NCBI RefSeq assembly: GCF_023701525.1
Contig: NZ_JAMQAW010000029.1
Coordinates: forward strand, 112,802-176,801
Direction: 5' to 3'
DNA: 64,000 bases
From: Streptomyces albipurpureus
GTDB taxonomy: Bacteria > Actinomycetota > Actinomycetes > Streptomycetales > Streptomycetaceae
This document shows positions 7,995 through 16,443 of the stretch, piece by piece (position 1 is the first letter of the stretch; each line of letters starts with the position of its first letter). The notes beneath the pieces were generated by a model, which saw nothing but the letters and a program-made list of their open reading frames with translations, had not been told where the DNA came from and made no database searches. The position numbers were made by a program, and so were the translations under genes.

Positions 7995-10277
7995 ATGCCA
8001 AAAAAGCGCTCGGGCGGTGGTCTGACCGGGACCCAGCAAGCCGCCAAGTTCCTCGGTATCAGCGTGCTCTCCGGAGCCGTGCTGGCAGGCATCGCCCTGC
8101 CGGCCTTCGGGGCACTGGGGCTCGCGGCCAAGGGAACGGTGAAGGGGTTCGACGAAATCCCCGCCAACCTCAAGACACCCCCGCTCAGCCAGCGCACCAC
8201 CATCCTGGACTCCAAGGGCGGCCTGATCGCCACGGTCTACTCGCGTGACCGCACGGTGGTGCCACTCAAGGAAATCTCGCCGCATATGCAGAAGGCGATC
8301 ATCGCGATCGAGGACTCGCGCTTCTACGAGCACGGCGCGGTCGACCTCAAGGGCGTACTGCGCGCGCTCAACAAGAACGCGACGAGCGGTGGAGTCACCC
8401 AGGGTGCCTCGACGTTGACCCAGCAGTATGTGAAGAACGTCTTCGTCGAGGAGGCAGGCGACGACCCGGACAAGGTCGCCCAGGCCACCCAGCAGACGCT
8501 CGGCCGCAAGATCCAGGAGCTGAAGTACGCGATCCAGGTCGAGGAAGAACTCGGCAAGAAGAAGATCCTGGAGAACTACCTCAACATCACCTTCTTCGGC
8601 CAGAAGGCCTACGGCGTCGAGGCGGCCGCCCAGCGTTACTTCTCCAAGCCCGCCAAGGACCTTCAGGTCGAAGAGGCGGCGATGCTCGCGGGACTCGTCC
8701 AGTCCCCCAGCCGCTATGACCCGGTGAATGACATAGAGGAAGCGACCAAACGTCGCAATATCGTCCTCCAGCGCATGGCGGACGTCCGCGACATCTCACC
8801 CGAAGAGGCGGAGCGGGCCAAAGCTACCCCGATCAAGCTCAATGTGAGCGAGCCGAAGAACGGCTGCATCACCGCCACAAACGGCGCGGGCTTCTTCTGC
8901 GACTACGTGCGCAAGTCGTTCACCTCCGACCCGGTCTTCGGCAAGACCAAGGAGGAGCGCGCCAAGATCTGGTACCGCGGCGGACTGACGGTCAAGACCA
9001 CGCTCGACCCGCAGGCCCAGAAGTCGGCTCAGAGGTCGATCAAGAAGCATGTCTACAAGTCGGACAAGGTCGCCACGGCGGTGACCATCGTCCAGCCGGG
9101 ATCCGGCAAGATCCTGGGCATGGGTCAGTCGCGCCCGTACGGCTACGGCAAGAACGAGACCGAGATCAACTATTCGGTCGACAAGAAGCTGGGCGGCTCG
9201 AACTTCGGCTTCCCCGTCGGATCGACCTTCAAGCCATTCGTGGCGGCGGCAGCCCTGGAGCAGGGCAGGCCGGTGACGCAGGTGTACCCGGCGCCGTACA
9301 AGATGTCGTACCCGGACTCGATCTCCACCTGCAACGGCACCTGGCGCAATGACGGTGGCGACGTACTGGAGAACGAGAACGAGAAGGAGGTGGGACCGTA
9401 TCCGCTGAAGAAGGCGATGGAGATGTCGGTCAACACCTACTTCGTCCAGATGATCGAGGACATAGGGATCTGCCCGGTCGTGGAGATGACCGACAAGCTC
9501 CGGGTGTTCCAGGGCAACGGCGACAAACTGCCGGTGGAACCCTCCGCGCTGACCCTGGGCTCGGACGGGATCTCCCCGCTGACGATGGCCAGTGCCTACG
9601 CGACCTTCGCCAACCGAGGCACGTACTGCAGCCCCACCGCCATCCAGTCGATCCGCACCGCGGACGGCCGGAGCTTGCCGGTGCCCAAGAGCACCTGCGA
9701 GAAGGTGATGAGCGAGCAGACCGCGGACACCATCAACACCCTGCTGGGTGGCGTGATCGACTCCGGCACCGGTCAGTCCGCGGGCCTGACCAGCCGTGAC
9801 AACGCGGGCAAGACGGGTACGACGGACGAGCGGCGAAACGCCTGGTTCGTCGGCTACACACCGAACCTGTCCGGAGCCGTCTGGGTGGGTAGCCCCACCC
9901 AGCAGGTGAAAATGACGAACATCACCATCGGCGACGTCTACCACTCCAAGGTCTTCGGTGGGCAGGTGCCCGGCCCGATCTGGCGGGACGCCATGAACGG
10001 CGCTCTGGAGGGCTGGGACGCCCCGACCTTCAACAAGGTGTCCATCCCCGACCCGCCCAAGCCGGAGGAGACCCCGGACGGTGACGGCGAGGACAACGGC
10101 GGCGGGGACGGCAACGAAGGCCGGCCGGACGACGGTAAGCCGGGGGACGGTCGCCCGGGCGACAACGGCGGCGGCGGCAACGAGCCGTGGCCCGGGATCT
10201 CCGTACCCTCCGGCCAAACCGGAGGCGGCGACAACCGTGGCGGCGACAACGGCGGCGGGGACGGTAGCGGGGACTGA
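7995..10277 (+). CDS. Class A penicillin-binding protein (transglycosylase/transpeptidase)
   Basis: A 760-residue bifunctional PBP. The single membrane anchor is at about residues 17-40. The GT51 glycosyltransferase domain shows IAIEDSRFYEHGAVD, QGASTLTQQYVKN and LENYLN. The transpeptidase domain shows SxxK (STFK, S410), SVN within MSVNTYF, and KTGTT at K606. The C-terminal 75 residues are an extended Gly/Asp/Asn/Pro-rich tail, probably exposed in the wall. It polymerises and cross-links peptidoglycan outside the membrane. The gene lies where mycobacteria have ponA2 and is followed by a strong terminator. Confidence 0.93.
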   Translation: MPKKRSGGGLTGTQQAAKFLGISVLSGAVLAGIALPAFGALGLAAKGTVKGFDEIPANLKTPPLSQRTTILDSKGGLIATVYSRDRTVVPLKEISPHMQKAIIAIEDSRFYEHGAVDLKGVLRALNKNATSGGVTQGASTLTQQYVKNVFVEEAGDDPDKVAQATQQTLGRKIQELKYAIQVEEELGKKKILENYLNITFFGQKAYGVEAAAQRYFSKPAKDLQVEEAAMLAGLVQSPSRYDPVNDIEEATKRRNIVLQRMADVRDISPEEAERAKATPIKLNVSEPKNGCITATNGAGFFCDYVRKSFTSDPVFGKTKEERAKIWYRGGLTVKTTLDPQAQKSAQRSIKKHVYKSDKVATAVTIVQPGSGKILGMGQSRPYGYGKNETEINYSVDKKLGGSNFGFPVGSTFKPFVAAAALEQGRPVTQVYPAPYKMSYPDSISTCNGTWRNDGGDVLENENEKEVGPYPLKKAMEMSVNTYFVQMIEDIGICPVVEMTDKLRVFQGNGDKLPVEPSALTLGSDGISPLTMASAYATFANRGTYCSPTAIQSIRTADGRSLPVPKSTCEKVMSEQTADTINTLLGGVIDSGTGQSAGLTSRDNAGKTGTTDERRNAWFVGYTPNLSGAVWVGSPTQQVKMTNITIGDVYHSKVFGGQVPGPIWRDAMNGALEGWDAPTFNKVSIPDPPKPEETPDGDGEDNGGGDGNEGRPDDGKPGDGRPGDNGGGGNEPWPGISVPSGQTGGGDNRGGDNGGGDGSGD

Positions 10278-10298
10278 CCGCCAACGCTGACAGACACG

Positions 10299-10330
10299 AG
10301 GGGCCAGGTCGCATGGACGACCTGGCCCCT
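10299..10330 (+). terminator. Rho-independent-type terminator after the PBP gene
   Basis: A 13-bp perfect stem (AGGGGCCAGGTCG / CGACCTGGCCCCT) with the 6-nt loop CATGGA, 21 nt after the PBP stop codon and followed by TCGTC. It is a typical GC-rich streptomycete terminator. Confidence 0.85.
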
Positions 10331-10572
10331 TCGTCATCCTCGGAACATCCCGGCCAGTGATTCGACCCGTGCACCCGCTGAGGCGATCCGCGTTACTGAG
10401 CCAGGCGCCGGCTCGCACGATTCGGTGGCCGACAATCCCGACCCGCCGCTGCTCTCACCGCAGCTGCTTTCACCGCGACTCGATGCCGTGATCAGCTGCG
10501 GCCGTCGGCACCCGCCATCCGGAGTCCCCCGGTATCCGAGGGCTAACCGCCGGAAACGTGCGCTTCTGGAGC

Positions 10573-11037
10573 TCAGCCCGCCAGCAGTCGCTTCACGGTC
10601 GCAGCCACCCGCCCGCCCTCGGCCCGCCCTGCGACCTTCGGATTCACGATCTTCATCACCGCACCCATGGCCCGCGGCCCTTCGGCCCCTGCGGCCTTCG
10701 CCTCCTCGACCGCCTGCCCCACGATCTGCTGAAGCTCGTCGTCCGAGAGCTGCTGGGGCAGATACGCATTGAGCAGAACGCCTTCGGCCCGCTCGCGCTC
10801 AGCCTGCTCGGCCCGCCCTCCCTGGGCGAAGGCCTCCGCGGCTTCGCGACGCTTCTTCGCCTCCCGGGCGATCACCTTCTGCACCTCTTCGTCCGAGAGC
10901 TCCCGGGCGGTCTTGCCCGAGACCTCTTCGTTGGTGATGGCGGAGAGGGTCAGCCGCAGCGTGGAGGAGCGCAGTTCGTCACGCGCCCGGATCGCGTCGA
11001 TGAGGTCGTCGTGAAGCTTCGACTTGAGCGTGGTCAT
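10573..11037 (-). CDS. GatB/YqeY-domain protein
   Basis: A 154-residue YqeY-type protein: TTLKSKLHDDLIDAIRARDELRSSTLRLTLSAI at the N-terminus and an SDDELQQIVGQAVEEAKAAG...MGAVMKIVNPKVAGRAEGGRVAATVKRLL C-terminal helical domain shared with the tail of GatB. GatB tails contact tRNA in glutaminyl-tRNA amidotransferase; the function of stand-alone YqeY proteins is not settled. It is conserved between the PBP and the metallophosphoesterase gene in Streptomyces. The ATG at 11037 gives the family length. Confidence 0.88.
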   Translation of the reverse strand: MTTLKSKLHDDLIDAIRARDELRSSTLRLTLSAITNEEVSGKTARELSDEEVQKVIAREAKKRREAAEAFAQGGRAEQAERERAEGVLLNAYLPQQLSDDELQQIVGQAVEEAKAAGAEGPRAMGAVMKIVNPKVAGRAEGGRVAATVKRLLAG

Positions 11038-11158
11038 ACAGATCAGTGTGTCAGGTGGGGATACGGGCGCGCCCGATCATTTCGCGGCGCGGCAGTGGAA
11101 CCACTGGCGAACGTCCGCGCTGGAAGGCCAGCCGAGTAGCCGCGTCATGGCAGCGACT

Positions 11159-11233
11159 CGTGGAACACCCTGCCTCTCGAAGACCCTGCCTGCGGGCCAC
11201 CATCCCCGTGGAACACCATCCTCGTGGAACACC
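11159..11233. repeat. Three CGTGGAACACC direct repeats
   Basis: The 11-mer CGTGGAACACC occurs at 11159, 11207 and 11223 in the gap between the YqeY and metallophosphoesterase genes. The last two copies are 16 bp apart. They could be regulator sites in the divergent promoter region or simple duplication. Half of each copy resembles the parS core, but the CACGTG centre is absent. Confidence 0.55.
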
Positions 11234-11297
11234 ATGAAAGATCACTAGTCGTCGCCGACTCCGTCACCTAGTACCCCGTGTCTGCGACGATGGGTAG

Positions 11298-12224
11298 ATG
11301 CGCGCACGGTATGGAGTTCCCTTGGCCATCACGGCAGTCGGCGTGGCCGGCATCGCCTACGCAGCGGGCTTCGAAGCCCGCTCTTTTCGCCTCCGACGGC
11401 TGACGGTCCCGGTGCTCCCCCACGGAATGCGCCCGCTGCGAGTACTGCAGGTGTCAGACATCCACATGGTCAGCGGCCAGCGCAAGAAGCGTGCCTGGCT
11501 CCAGTCCCTCGCGGGGCTGCGCCCGGATTTCGTCGTCAACACCGGCGACAACCTCTCCGACCCGGAGGGAGTACCAGAGACCCTGGACGCGCTGGGCCCG
11601 CTGATGGAGTACCCGGGCGTATATGTGTTCGGCTCCAACGACTACTACGGCCCCACCCTCCGCAACCCAGCCCGCTACCTGCTCGAAAAGTCCCAGGGCA
11701 AGCACGGTCTGAACGGCAACGCCGCGGCGGTCGGCGTGGTCCACAACCCCTGGGAAGACCTACGGGCCGCATTCGACGCGGCGGGCTGGGTGGGCCTGAC
11801 CAACACGCGGGGCCGGCTGAAGCTGGAGGGGTACGAGTTGGCCTTCACAGGCCTGGACGACCCCCACATCAAACGCGACCGGTACGAGAAGGTGGCGGGC
11901 GGTCCGGAGAAGGACGCCGACCTTTCCCTGGCGATCGTGCACGCACCGTATCTGCGCGCGCTGGACGCCTTCACCAGGGACAACTATCCGCTGATCCTCG
12001 CCGGCCACACTCACGGCGGCCAGCTACGCATCCCCTTCTACGGCGCCCTGGTCACCAACTGCGACCTGGACACAGATCGAGCCAGGGGCCTGTCCACCTA
12101 CGAGGCAGGGGGCCATGTCTCCTACCTCCACGTCTCGGCCGGCTGCGGAACAAGTCGCTACACACCGGTCCGCTTCGCCTGCCCCCCGGAAGCAACCCTC
12201 CTGACCCTGGTCGAAAAGGCCTGA
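11298..12224 (+). CDS. Membrane-anchored metallophosphoesterase
   Basis: A 308-residue calcineurin-like phosphoesterase. A hydrophobic N-terminal segment (residues about 6-20) is followed by the metal-binding blocks VSDIHM, NTGDNLSD, GSNDYY (the usual GNHD with a serine) and AGHTHGGQLRIP. This is the YkuE/UDP-diacylglucosamine-hydrolase-like branch. The ATG at 11298 opens at the membrane anchor. It probably acts at the membrane on a phosphoester whose identity is unknown. It is the last conserved chromosomal gene before the tRNA. Confidence 0.87.
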   Translation: MRARYGVPLAITAVGVAGIAYAAGFEARSFRLRRLTVPVLPHGMRPLRVLQVSDIHMVSGQRKKRAWLQSLAGLRPDFVVNTGDNLSDPEGVPETLDALGPLMEYPGVYVFGSNDYYGPTLRNPARYLLEKSQGKHGLNGNAAAVGVVHNPWEDLRAAFDAAGWVGLTNTRGRLKLEGYELAFTGLDDPHIKRDRYEKVAGGPEKDADLSLAIVHAPYLRALDAFTRDNYPLILAGHTHGGQLRIPFYGALVTNCDLDTDRARGLSTYEAGGHVSYLHVSAGCGTSRYTPVRFACPPEATLLTLVEKA

Positions 12225-12358
12225 CCAGCACCATCCGAATCCCAAACAAGCACCACAGAAGCCCCGCCCCACGGCCACCTCCGGGCCGCGAAAACCAGAT
12301 TTCGCCTGGGAGCGCGGGTGAGCTAAAGTAATCGATGTCGCCGCGACAGCGGTGACAT

Positions 12359-12432
12359 CGGGGTGTAGCGCAGCTTGGCAGCGCGCTTCGTTCGGGACGA
12401 AGAGGTCGTGGGTTCAAATCCCGCCACCCCGA
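12359..12432 (+). tRNA. tRNA-Pro (anticodon CGG)
   Basis: A cloverleaf can be folded by hand: acceptor stem CGGGGTG/CACCCCG with discriminator A, D-arm stem GCGC/GCGC, anticodon stem CTTCG/CGAAG around the loop TTCGGGA (anticodon CGG at 12393-12395), and T-arm GTGGG-TTCAAAT-CCCGC. CCA is not encoded. The 3' half doubles as the attachment site of the element that follows; the tRNA remains intact because the element supplies the same 3' sequence. Confidence 0.95.
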
Positions 12433-12436
12433 CAGC
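12391..12436 (+). repeat. attL core (46-bp direct repeat)
   Basis: From the anticodon loop to 4 bp past the tRNA end, this 46-bp stretch is identical to 54885-54930. Identity stops at both edges (G against A on the left, C against T on the right). It is the typical footprint of tyrosine-recombinase integration into the 3' end of a tRNA gene. Confidence 0.93.
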
Positions 12437-12449
12437 CGTAAGACCAGGT

Positions 12450-12484
12450 CAGGGGCCTGATCCACTTAGTGGATCAGGCCCCTG
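12450..12484 (+). terminator. Terminator downstream of tRNA-Pro, element-derived
   Basis: A 16-bp perfect stem (arms CAGGGGCCTGATCCAC and GTGGATCAGGCCCCTG, 3-nt loop TTA) begins 18 nt after the tRNA. It lies inside the island, so the element replaces the tRNA's original terminator, which is still recognisable beyond attR at 54943. Confidence 0.85.
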
Positions 12485-12503
12485 AGTGGTTTCCGGGGGC
12501 GTC

Positions 12504-12545
12504 TTGGGAGCCGTTTGGGAGCCGATCTCAGGATCCGGCTCCCAG
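12504..12545. repeat. Putative integrase arm-type sites, left end
   Basis: TTGGGAGCCG occurs at 12504-12513 and 12515-12524 in direct orientation (11-bp period). An inverted copy CGGCTCCCAG lies at 12536-12545. The same octamer TGGGAGCC is paired with the same 11-bp spacing near the right end. The period of one helical turn and the positions near both cores fit arm-binding sites of a tyrosine integrase. No gene was found between attL and 12793. Confidence 0.65.
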
Positions 12546-12792
12546 GAAACCAGCCGACGAGCTTGCCAGGTGGCCCAAAGAGAATCTCCGGGATTGATCA
12601 GATTGGGCTACCAACGATCCGAAGCGGGGACGTCCGTCAGTCGTCCGTTGGCTGTCCGTCCCGAGTATCCGTGGCTCGGGCAGCAGCAGGCCCTGCGGTC
12701 CAGCCTGCTGCGGGAACAACATGGATGCCGCCGAGTACCAAGAAGCCAGAAGCGACCCGGCAATAAATGGCACGCCCTAAGATCTTGCCCCT

Positions 12793-13611
12793 GTGCATCC
12801 CATCGTCGAAGGGCATCACGTGGCGCTCAACCCCCTCCAGTCCCCCATCGACGGCATGACTGGATATCTTCGTGATGCTCAGATGATTCACCGGGTGACT
12901 CAAGAACGACTGGCCCAGTTGACCGCTGCCAGACAAGCCCAGGGCAAGGGGGGCAATGGACAGCCCGGGGCGGAGCACTCAGCGTTGAACCGCAGCGTAG
13001 TCGTAGCGGCCGTCGGCGCCCTCGAAGCCTTCAACGAGGACCTGGCGATCACCGCCCAGAAGCACCATCCACAGGCGAGGCCGCGGCTGAACAACTGGTA
13101 CAACATCGCTGGCGGAGGCGGGATGGTGCAGACGCCCAGTCCCAACAACCTGCGGAAGCTGTTCTGGACATTCTTCCGTTACGACCCGCCCGACGACTGG
13201 GACTGGCGAGTGCAGGTCGCGTCAATCGAGACTGGCGGAACCGGCACTTGGCGCATAGCCACCACTCAACTCGCCAAAATGCAGGCGTCTCAACTCTTGG
13301 ACACCATGGTCAAGGTGCGGCACGGCTTCGCCCACCAAGACAAGGATCAAAAGCTCGTCCACTGTCCGGGAATCGCCAGTCAGACGTCGTCGGGAAAGAT
13401 CGTCATACACTCGCACCACGCGACGAACGCCATAAGCGTGCTTGTGCAGTACGCCATGCTTACCACTACCGGGCTAGCCAAGAGCCTTGGCTTCAAAGAC
13501 CAGCTCAGGTGGGTCAAGCCGATGGCCGATGCTGGCTGGGAAGACCTCCTCGTCGGCACACCTGCGGGGTCCCTGGTGTCGCGGACCTGGAATCGCGCCC
13601 CCGATCTGTAG
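12793..13611 (+). CDS. HEPN-domain protein (candidate RiboL-PSP-HEPN nuclease)
   Basis: A 272-residue protein with no membrane segment. The helix LNRSVVVAAVGALEAFNEDL (about 65-84, conserved E78) and the later VRHGFAHQD (R176-x4-H181) match the R-x4-6-H signature of HEPN domains, in particular the RiboL-PSP type found in anti-phage and toxin systems. No partner antitoxin (MNT nucleotidyltransferase) lies adjacent; the nearest is 15 kb away. It starts at a GTG with no strong ribosome site. It is the first cargo gene inside attL. A ribonuclease function is inferred from the motif. Confidence 0.6.
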   Translation: MHPIVEGHHVALNPLQSPIDGMTGYLRDAQMIHRVTQERLAQLTAARQAQGKGGNGQPGAEHSALNRSVVVAAVGALEAFNEDLAITAQKHHPQARPRLNNWYNIAGGGGMVQTPSPNNLRKLFWTFFRYDPPDDWDWRVQVASIETGGTGTWRIATTQLAKMQASQLLDTMVKVRHGFAHQDKDQKLVHCPGIASQTSSGKIVIHSHHATNAISVLVQYAMLTTTGLAKSLGFKDQLRWVKPMADAGWEDLLVGTPAGSLVSRTWNRAPDL

Positions 13612-13866
13612 GGCCGCAGGATTCTTGCGCTACTCAGTTTGCTTTTCCACTGGGGTAGCCAATGGCTAGTTCGCACCTGCGGTCGACCAGCGGTTCAGGT
13701 ACACACAGCGACGCGACTCCGCGTGGGCACTCATGCCTGGGCACGGCGGGAGAGGCTCGCGCCGCATCAATGACTGCCAGGGCGTTGATCCCCAACCCTG
13801 TCAGACGCAGAAAGAATCGCCGGCTACGGGTTGTGCTACTGCGGGCACACACGGTACGACCGTGCC

Positions 13867-15489
13867 ATGCACCGTTGGTCGCCACTCAATGATCGCCAGC
13901 TGGTCCTGCTCACCCGCATCGGGGAGGGGACGGAACCTGGTACCTCGGACAGCCCGGAACTTGCCGCCACCGCGCACGCCCTCAAGGGGCGGGGCTTGAT
14001 CACCATGCCGAAGCAGGGCGGGAGGTGGCAGGCGGACATCACCAACGACGGGCGTTTCTACCTGGAGCACGGACACCACCCGGACCGGCCGGAGCGGACT
14101 CCACGCAGGCAGCGTTCGGCGGCCCTCAAGCTGCCACCACAGGCTGACCCTCCCAGCCAACAGACAGCACCCTCGTCCGCAGCTGCGAAGTCCTCGCGCC
14201 CCTCACCGGCCTCGATTGGCGCGGCCCTGGTCATCCGAGTGCAGGAGGCCGGCCGCTTCCTCCGCATCACGAACCCGAGCGACGGGGAGCGGGCCCGCTA
14301 CCGGCGAGCATTCGATGCTGCGCGGCAATGCGCCCCCGAGGGGTACCACCTCAAGCACACGGGGCGGGAGAGGGGTGATTTCGTTCTCGGGCTACTCAGG
14401 GTGACCGGCGAGGACGACACCGAGTGGAATCGGATTCGCCTGGCGCGCAGCCGAGTGATCACCGACGTTGAGGACGTGGTCGCCGCGGTCACCGCAGACC
14501 ACAGTGCCTTTGAGATCTCCGAGGAGGTCCTCCCCCGGGTGATTGCGCTGCTCCGTCTCCTCGCCGAGCAGGCCATCGTTCGTCATGGCGAGATCGCGGT
14601 GTCCAAGAAGCGCCGGCAGGCGCGCCCCCTGCTGACGGTCCACGGCAGGACGTACGAGGTCAGCTTCCGCGAGCGGCAGAAGCAGGTCAGGTACGTGCCC
14701 AAGCAACCGGGCCGGCGTACGTACGACTGGCAGCGGGTTGCTCCGGCGAACCGGTCCGAGCCGTCCGGCGAGCTGGAACTGCATCTCAGCCAGCAGTCGG
14801 GCTACGGATCCGGATGGAAGAAGGACTGGGCCGACACCGCCAAGAAGTCGCTGGAGGACCGGATCGGTTCGGTATTCCGCGCGCTCAAGGCACACGCCGA
14901 AGAGGAGGAACGGGCTCGGTTGGAACGCGAGGCTCAGCAGCGGCGGCTGCGGGAGGAGCGGGAGCGGGAGGAGAGAGAGCGCCGCCTACAGGAAGCGGAG
15001 GAGATGCAGCGCAGGCAGCAGGAGTGGGAGGCCGCTGTCAGCGTCGCGACGATCAAGGCCGTGGACGCGGTGCGGGTCGAGCTCTTCAGTACGGCCTTGG
15101 AGCACTGGCGGACTGCGGGGGAGATCAGGGATTTCTGCTCAGCGCTGGACAAGGCCGCTGCCACGTCGAGCGACGACCTCGACGCCGAAAGGCTGCGGGA
15201 GTGGTCGGCGTGGGGGAAGGCCGAGGCCGAGCGGCTCGACCCCACTGCGCGCGGCAGGGGACTTACCGGCCACGGCTTCCATGCGCAGCCGACGGGCGAC
15301 CAGATGCGGCCGTTCCTCGACGGCTGGCACCCGCAGCGTCCCGAGAAAGTGGAGTCGGTGGAGAAGCCTCAGGTGGAAGTCGCGTCACCCAAGCCGGAGC
15401 CGGACCGGCGGCACGACTTCAGCGACGAACGTCTGGATCAAGGCTGGAGATATGGACGCCCAGCTCGCGCTCAATGGTGGAGGCGATGA
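13867..15489 (+). CDS. Large charged coiled-coil protein of unknown function
   Basis: A 540-residue protein of a type widespread but uncharacterised in Streptomyces. The N-terminal 60 residues (LNDRQLVLLTRIGEG...LAATAHALKGRGLITM) resemble a winged-helix. Residues about 100-130 are Pro/Ser/Ala-rich, and residues about 350-400 form a long E/R-rich coiled-coil (EEERARLEREAQQRR). The ATG at 13867 is preferred because MHRWSPLNDRQ starts the folded part; a GTG 36 bp earlier is possible. Its 3' end overlaps the convergent neighbour by 71 bp. The function cannot be stated. Confidence 0.6.
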   Translation: MHRWSPLNDRQLVLLTRIGEGTEPGTSDSPELAATAHALKGRGLITMPKQGGRWQADITNDGRFYLEHGHHPDRPERTPRRQRSAALKLPPQADPPSQQTAPSSAAAKSSRPSPASIGAALVIRVQEAGRFLRITNPSDGERARYRRAFDAARQCAPEGYHLKHTGRERGDFVLGLLRVTGEDDTEWNRIRLARSRVITDVEDVVAAVTADHSAFEISEEVLPRVIALLRLLAEQAIVRHGEIAVSKKRRQARPLLTVHGRTYEVSFRERQKQVRYVPKQPGRRTYDWQRVAPANRSEPSGELELHLSQQSGYGSGWKKDWADTAKKSLEDRIGSVFRALKAHAEEEERARLEREAQQRRLREEREREERERRLQEAEEMQRRQQEWEAAVSVATIKAVDAVRVELFSTALEHWRTAGEIRDFCSALDKAAATSSDDLDAERLREWSAWGKAEAERLDPTARGRGLTGHGFHAQPTGDQMRPFLDGWHPQRPEKVESVEKPQVEVASPKPEPDRRHDFSDERLDQGWRYGRPARAQWWRR

Positions 15490-16264
15490 AGCCGTGTCCG
15501 CGGTCACGTAGGGTCGTCACCGCCCGCTCGACCAGTTTCCCGAGCCGGATGACCTCCGCCCGCAGGGCGACCAGTTCGTCATAGCGCTCAGACTTGTCCT
15601 CGCCGCACCAGGCCCGCACGGTCCTCAGGACGGTCGCTTCGGCGTCCAGCTTGCGGTCATCGCGACGGCTGTAGGAGGAGTACCAAGAACCCTGGGCGCG
15701 TTCCTGCTCAAGGCTCTGCTGTTTGCGGTCCACCTCCGGCAGGATCGTGTCGGCGAGACGTTCGGCCACATGGCGGGCGAGACGTTCAGTGACTGGCCAA
15801 CCTGCAAGGCAGTGGCCGTCGCGGTTCTCGTGGACCGCAGGATCGTCCCGCAGTTTCGCGGGGTCCATACCTACGAGCGGTGCGGTCTCATCCAGTCGGC
15901 CCATGTCCAGGATGCCAGCGTCCTGGACGCCTCGCCGCAGGCGCAGTTTGCTCTTCGGTCTGACGAACCCGAGGATCAGCCGCGCGGCCTCGAACTCCGT
16001 GCGGCCCCTCACGTGTCGCGACGCCTCGGCCAACGCCAACTCCGCCGCGTCGTCCGCGTGGAACTCTTCGGCCTCCGCCCACGGAACCACGAGGCACGTG
16101 GGGTTGACCCATTCCTGTAGCCCGGCTGCGTCCCCTTCAAGGAACCGCACGTGGACCCCGCCCGTCCTGCCGGGGCCGCCGACACGAACAATCTCTACCT
16201 GGTGAACCGCGCTGCCCAGGTCCTTCGGCCTCACTCGATACGCCCAGTGCTCACCCATTTCCAT
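15419..16264 (-). CDS. Hypothetical protein
   Basis: A 281-residue protein with no recognised domain. It opens MEMGEHWAYRVRPKDLG...VEIVRVGGPGRTGGVHVRFLEGDAAGLQEWVNPTCLVVPW, which reads like a small beta-barrel. A charged helical part (LADTILPEVDRKQQSLEQERAQ) and a C-terminal ELVALRAEVIRLGKLVERAVTTLRDRGHGFIASTIERELG helix pair follow. The ATG at 16264 was chosen because the open frame further upstream is compositionally unlike protein. It overlaps the convergent coiled-coil gene. Both genes sit between attL and the integrase, a usual cargo position. Confidence 0.6.
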   Translation of the reverse strand: MEMGEHWAYRVRPKDLGSAVHQVEIVRVGGPGRTGGVHVRFLEGDAAGLQEWVNPTCLVVPWAEAEEFHADDAAELALAEASRHVRGRTEFEAARLILGFVRPKSKLRLRRGVQDAGILDMGRLDETAPLVGMDPAKLRDDPAVHENRDGHCLAGWPVTERLARHVAERLADTILPEVDRKQQSLEQERAQGSWYSSYSRRDDRKLDAEATVLRTVRAWCGEDKSERYDELVALRAEVIRLGKLVERAVTTLRDRGHGFIASTIERELGVHISSLDPDVRR

Positions 16265-16398
16265 GCGCCTATTGAGCCAGGTCTGCTGGCACCAGCGCCC
16301 GCCGATTCGCCAAAACCACCAGAAGGAATCGAGTGCCCAGATCCCGTCGGCATGATCGGGCTCGGTGGGCAGGCACAGGTGTTTCGAGCGAGGCGAAA

Positions 16399-16428
16399 GC
16401 GCCTGTGACCCGTGGGGGTCACAGGCGC
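16399..16428. terminator. Bidirectional terminator between cargo and integrase
   Basis: A 13-bp perfect stem GCGCCTGTGACCC / GGGTCACAGGCGC with a 4-nt loop, 16 bp beyond the integrase stop codon. It should end leftward transcription of the integrase operon and insulate the cargo gene to its left. Confidence 0.85.
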
Positions 16429-16443
16429 CACTCACCGCTGGCG

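Noticed and set aside
8796..10418. Long minus-strand open frame opposite the PBP gene
   Set aside because: It is an antisense shadow of a well-supported PBP gene. The high GC content leaves few stops, and the translation (repeated R, G, H, V, D) matches no protein pattern.
11159..11233. CRISPR-like repeats (CGTGGAACACC three times)
   Set aside because: The unit is only 11 bp, spacing is irregular (48 and 16 bp) and no cas gene is nearby. No CRISPR array was seen anywhere in the window.
11159..11233. Additional parS sites
   Set aside because: CGTGGAACA resembles half of the parS sequence, but the CACGTG centre and the other arm are missing.
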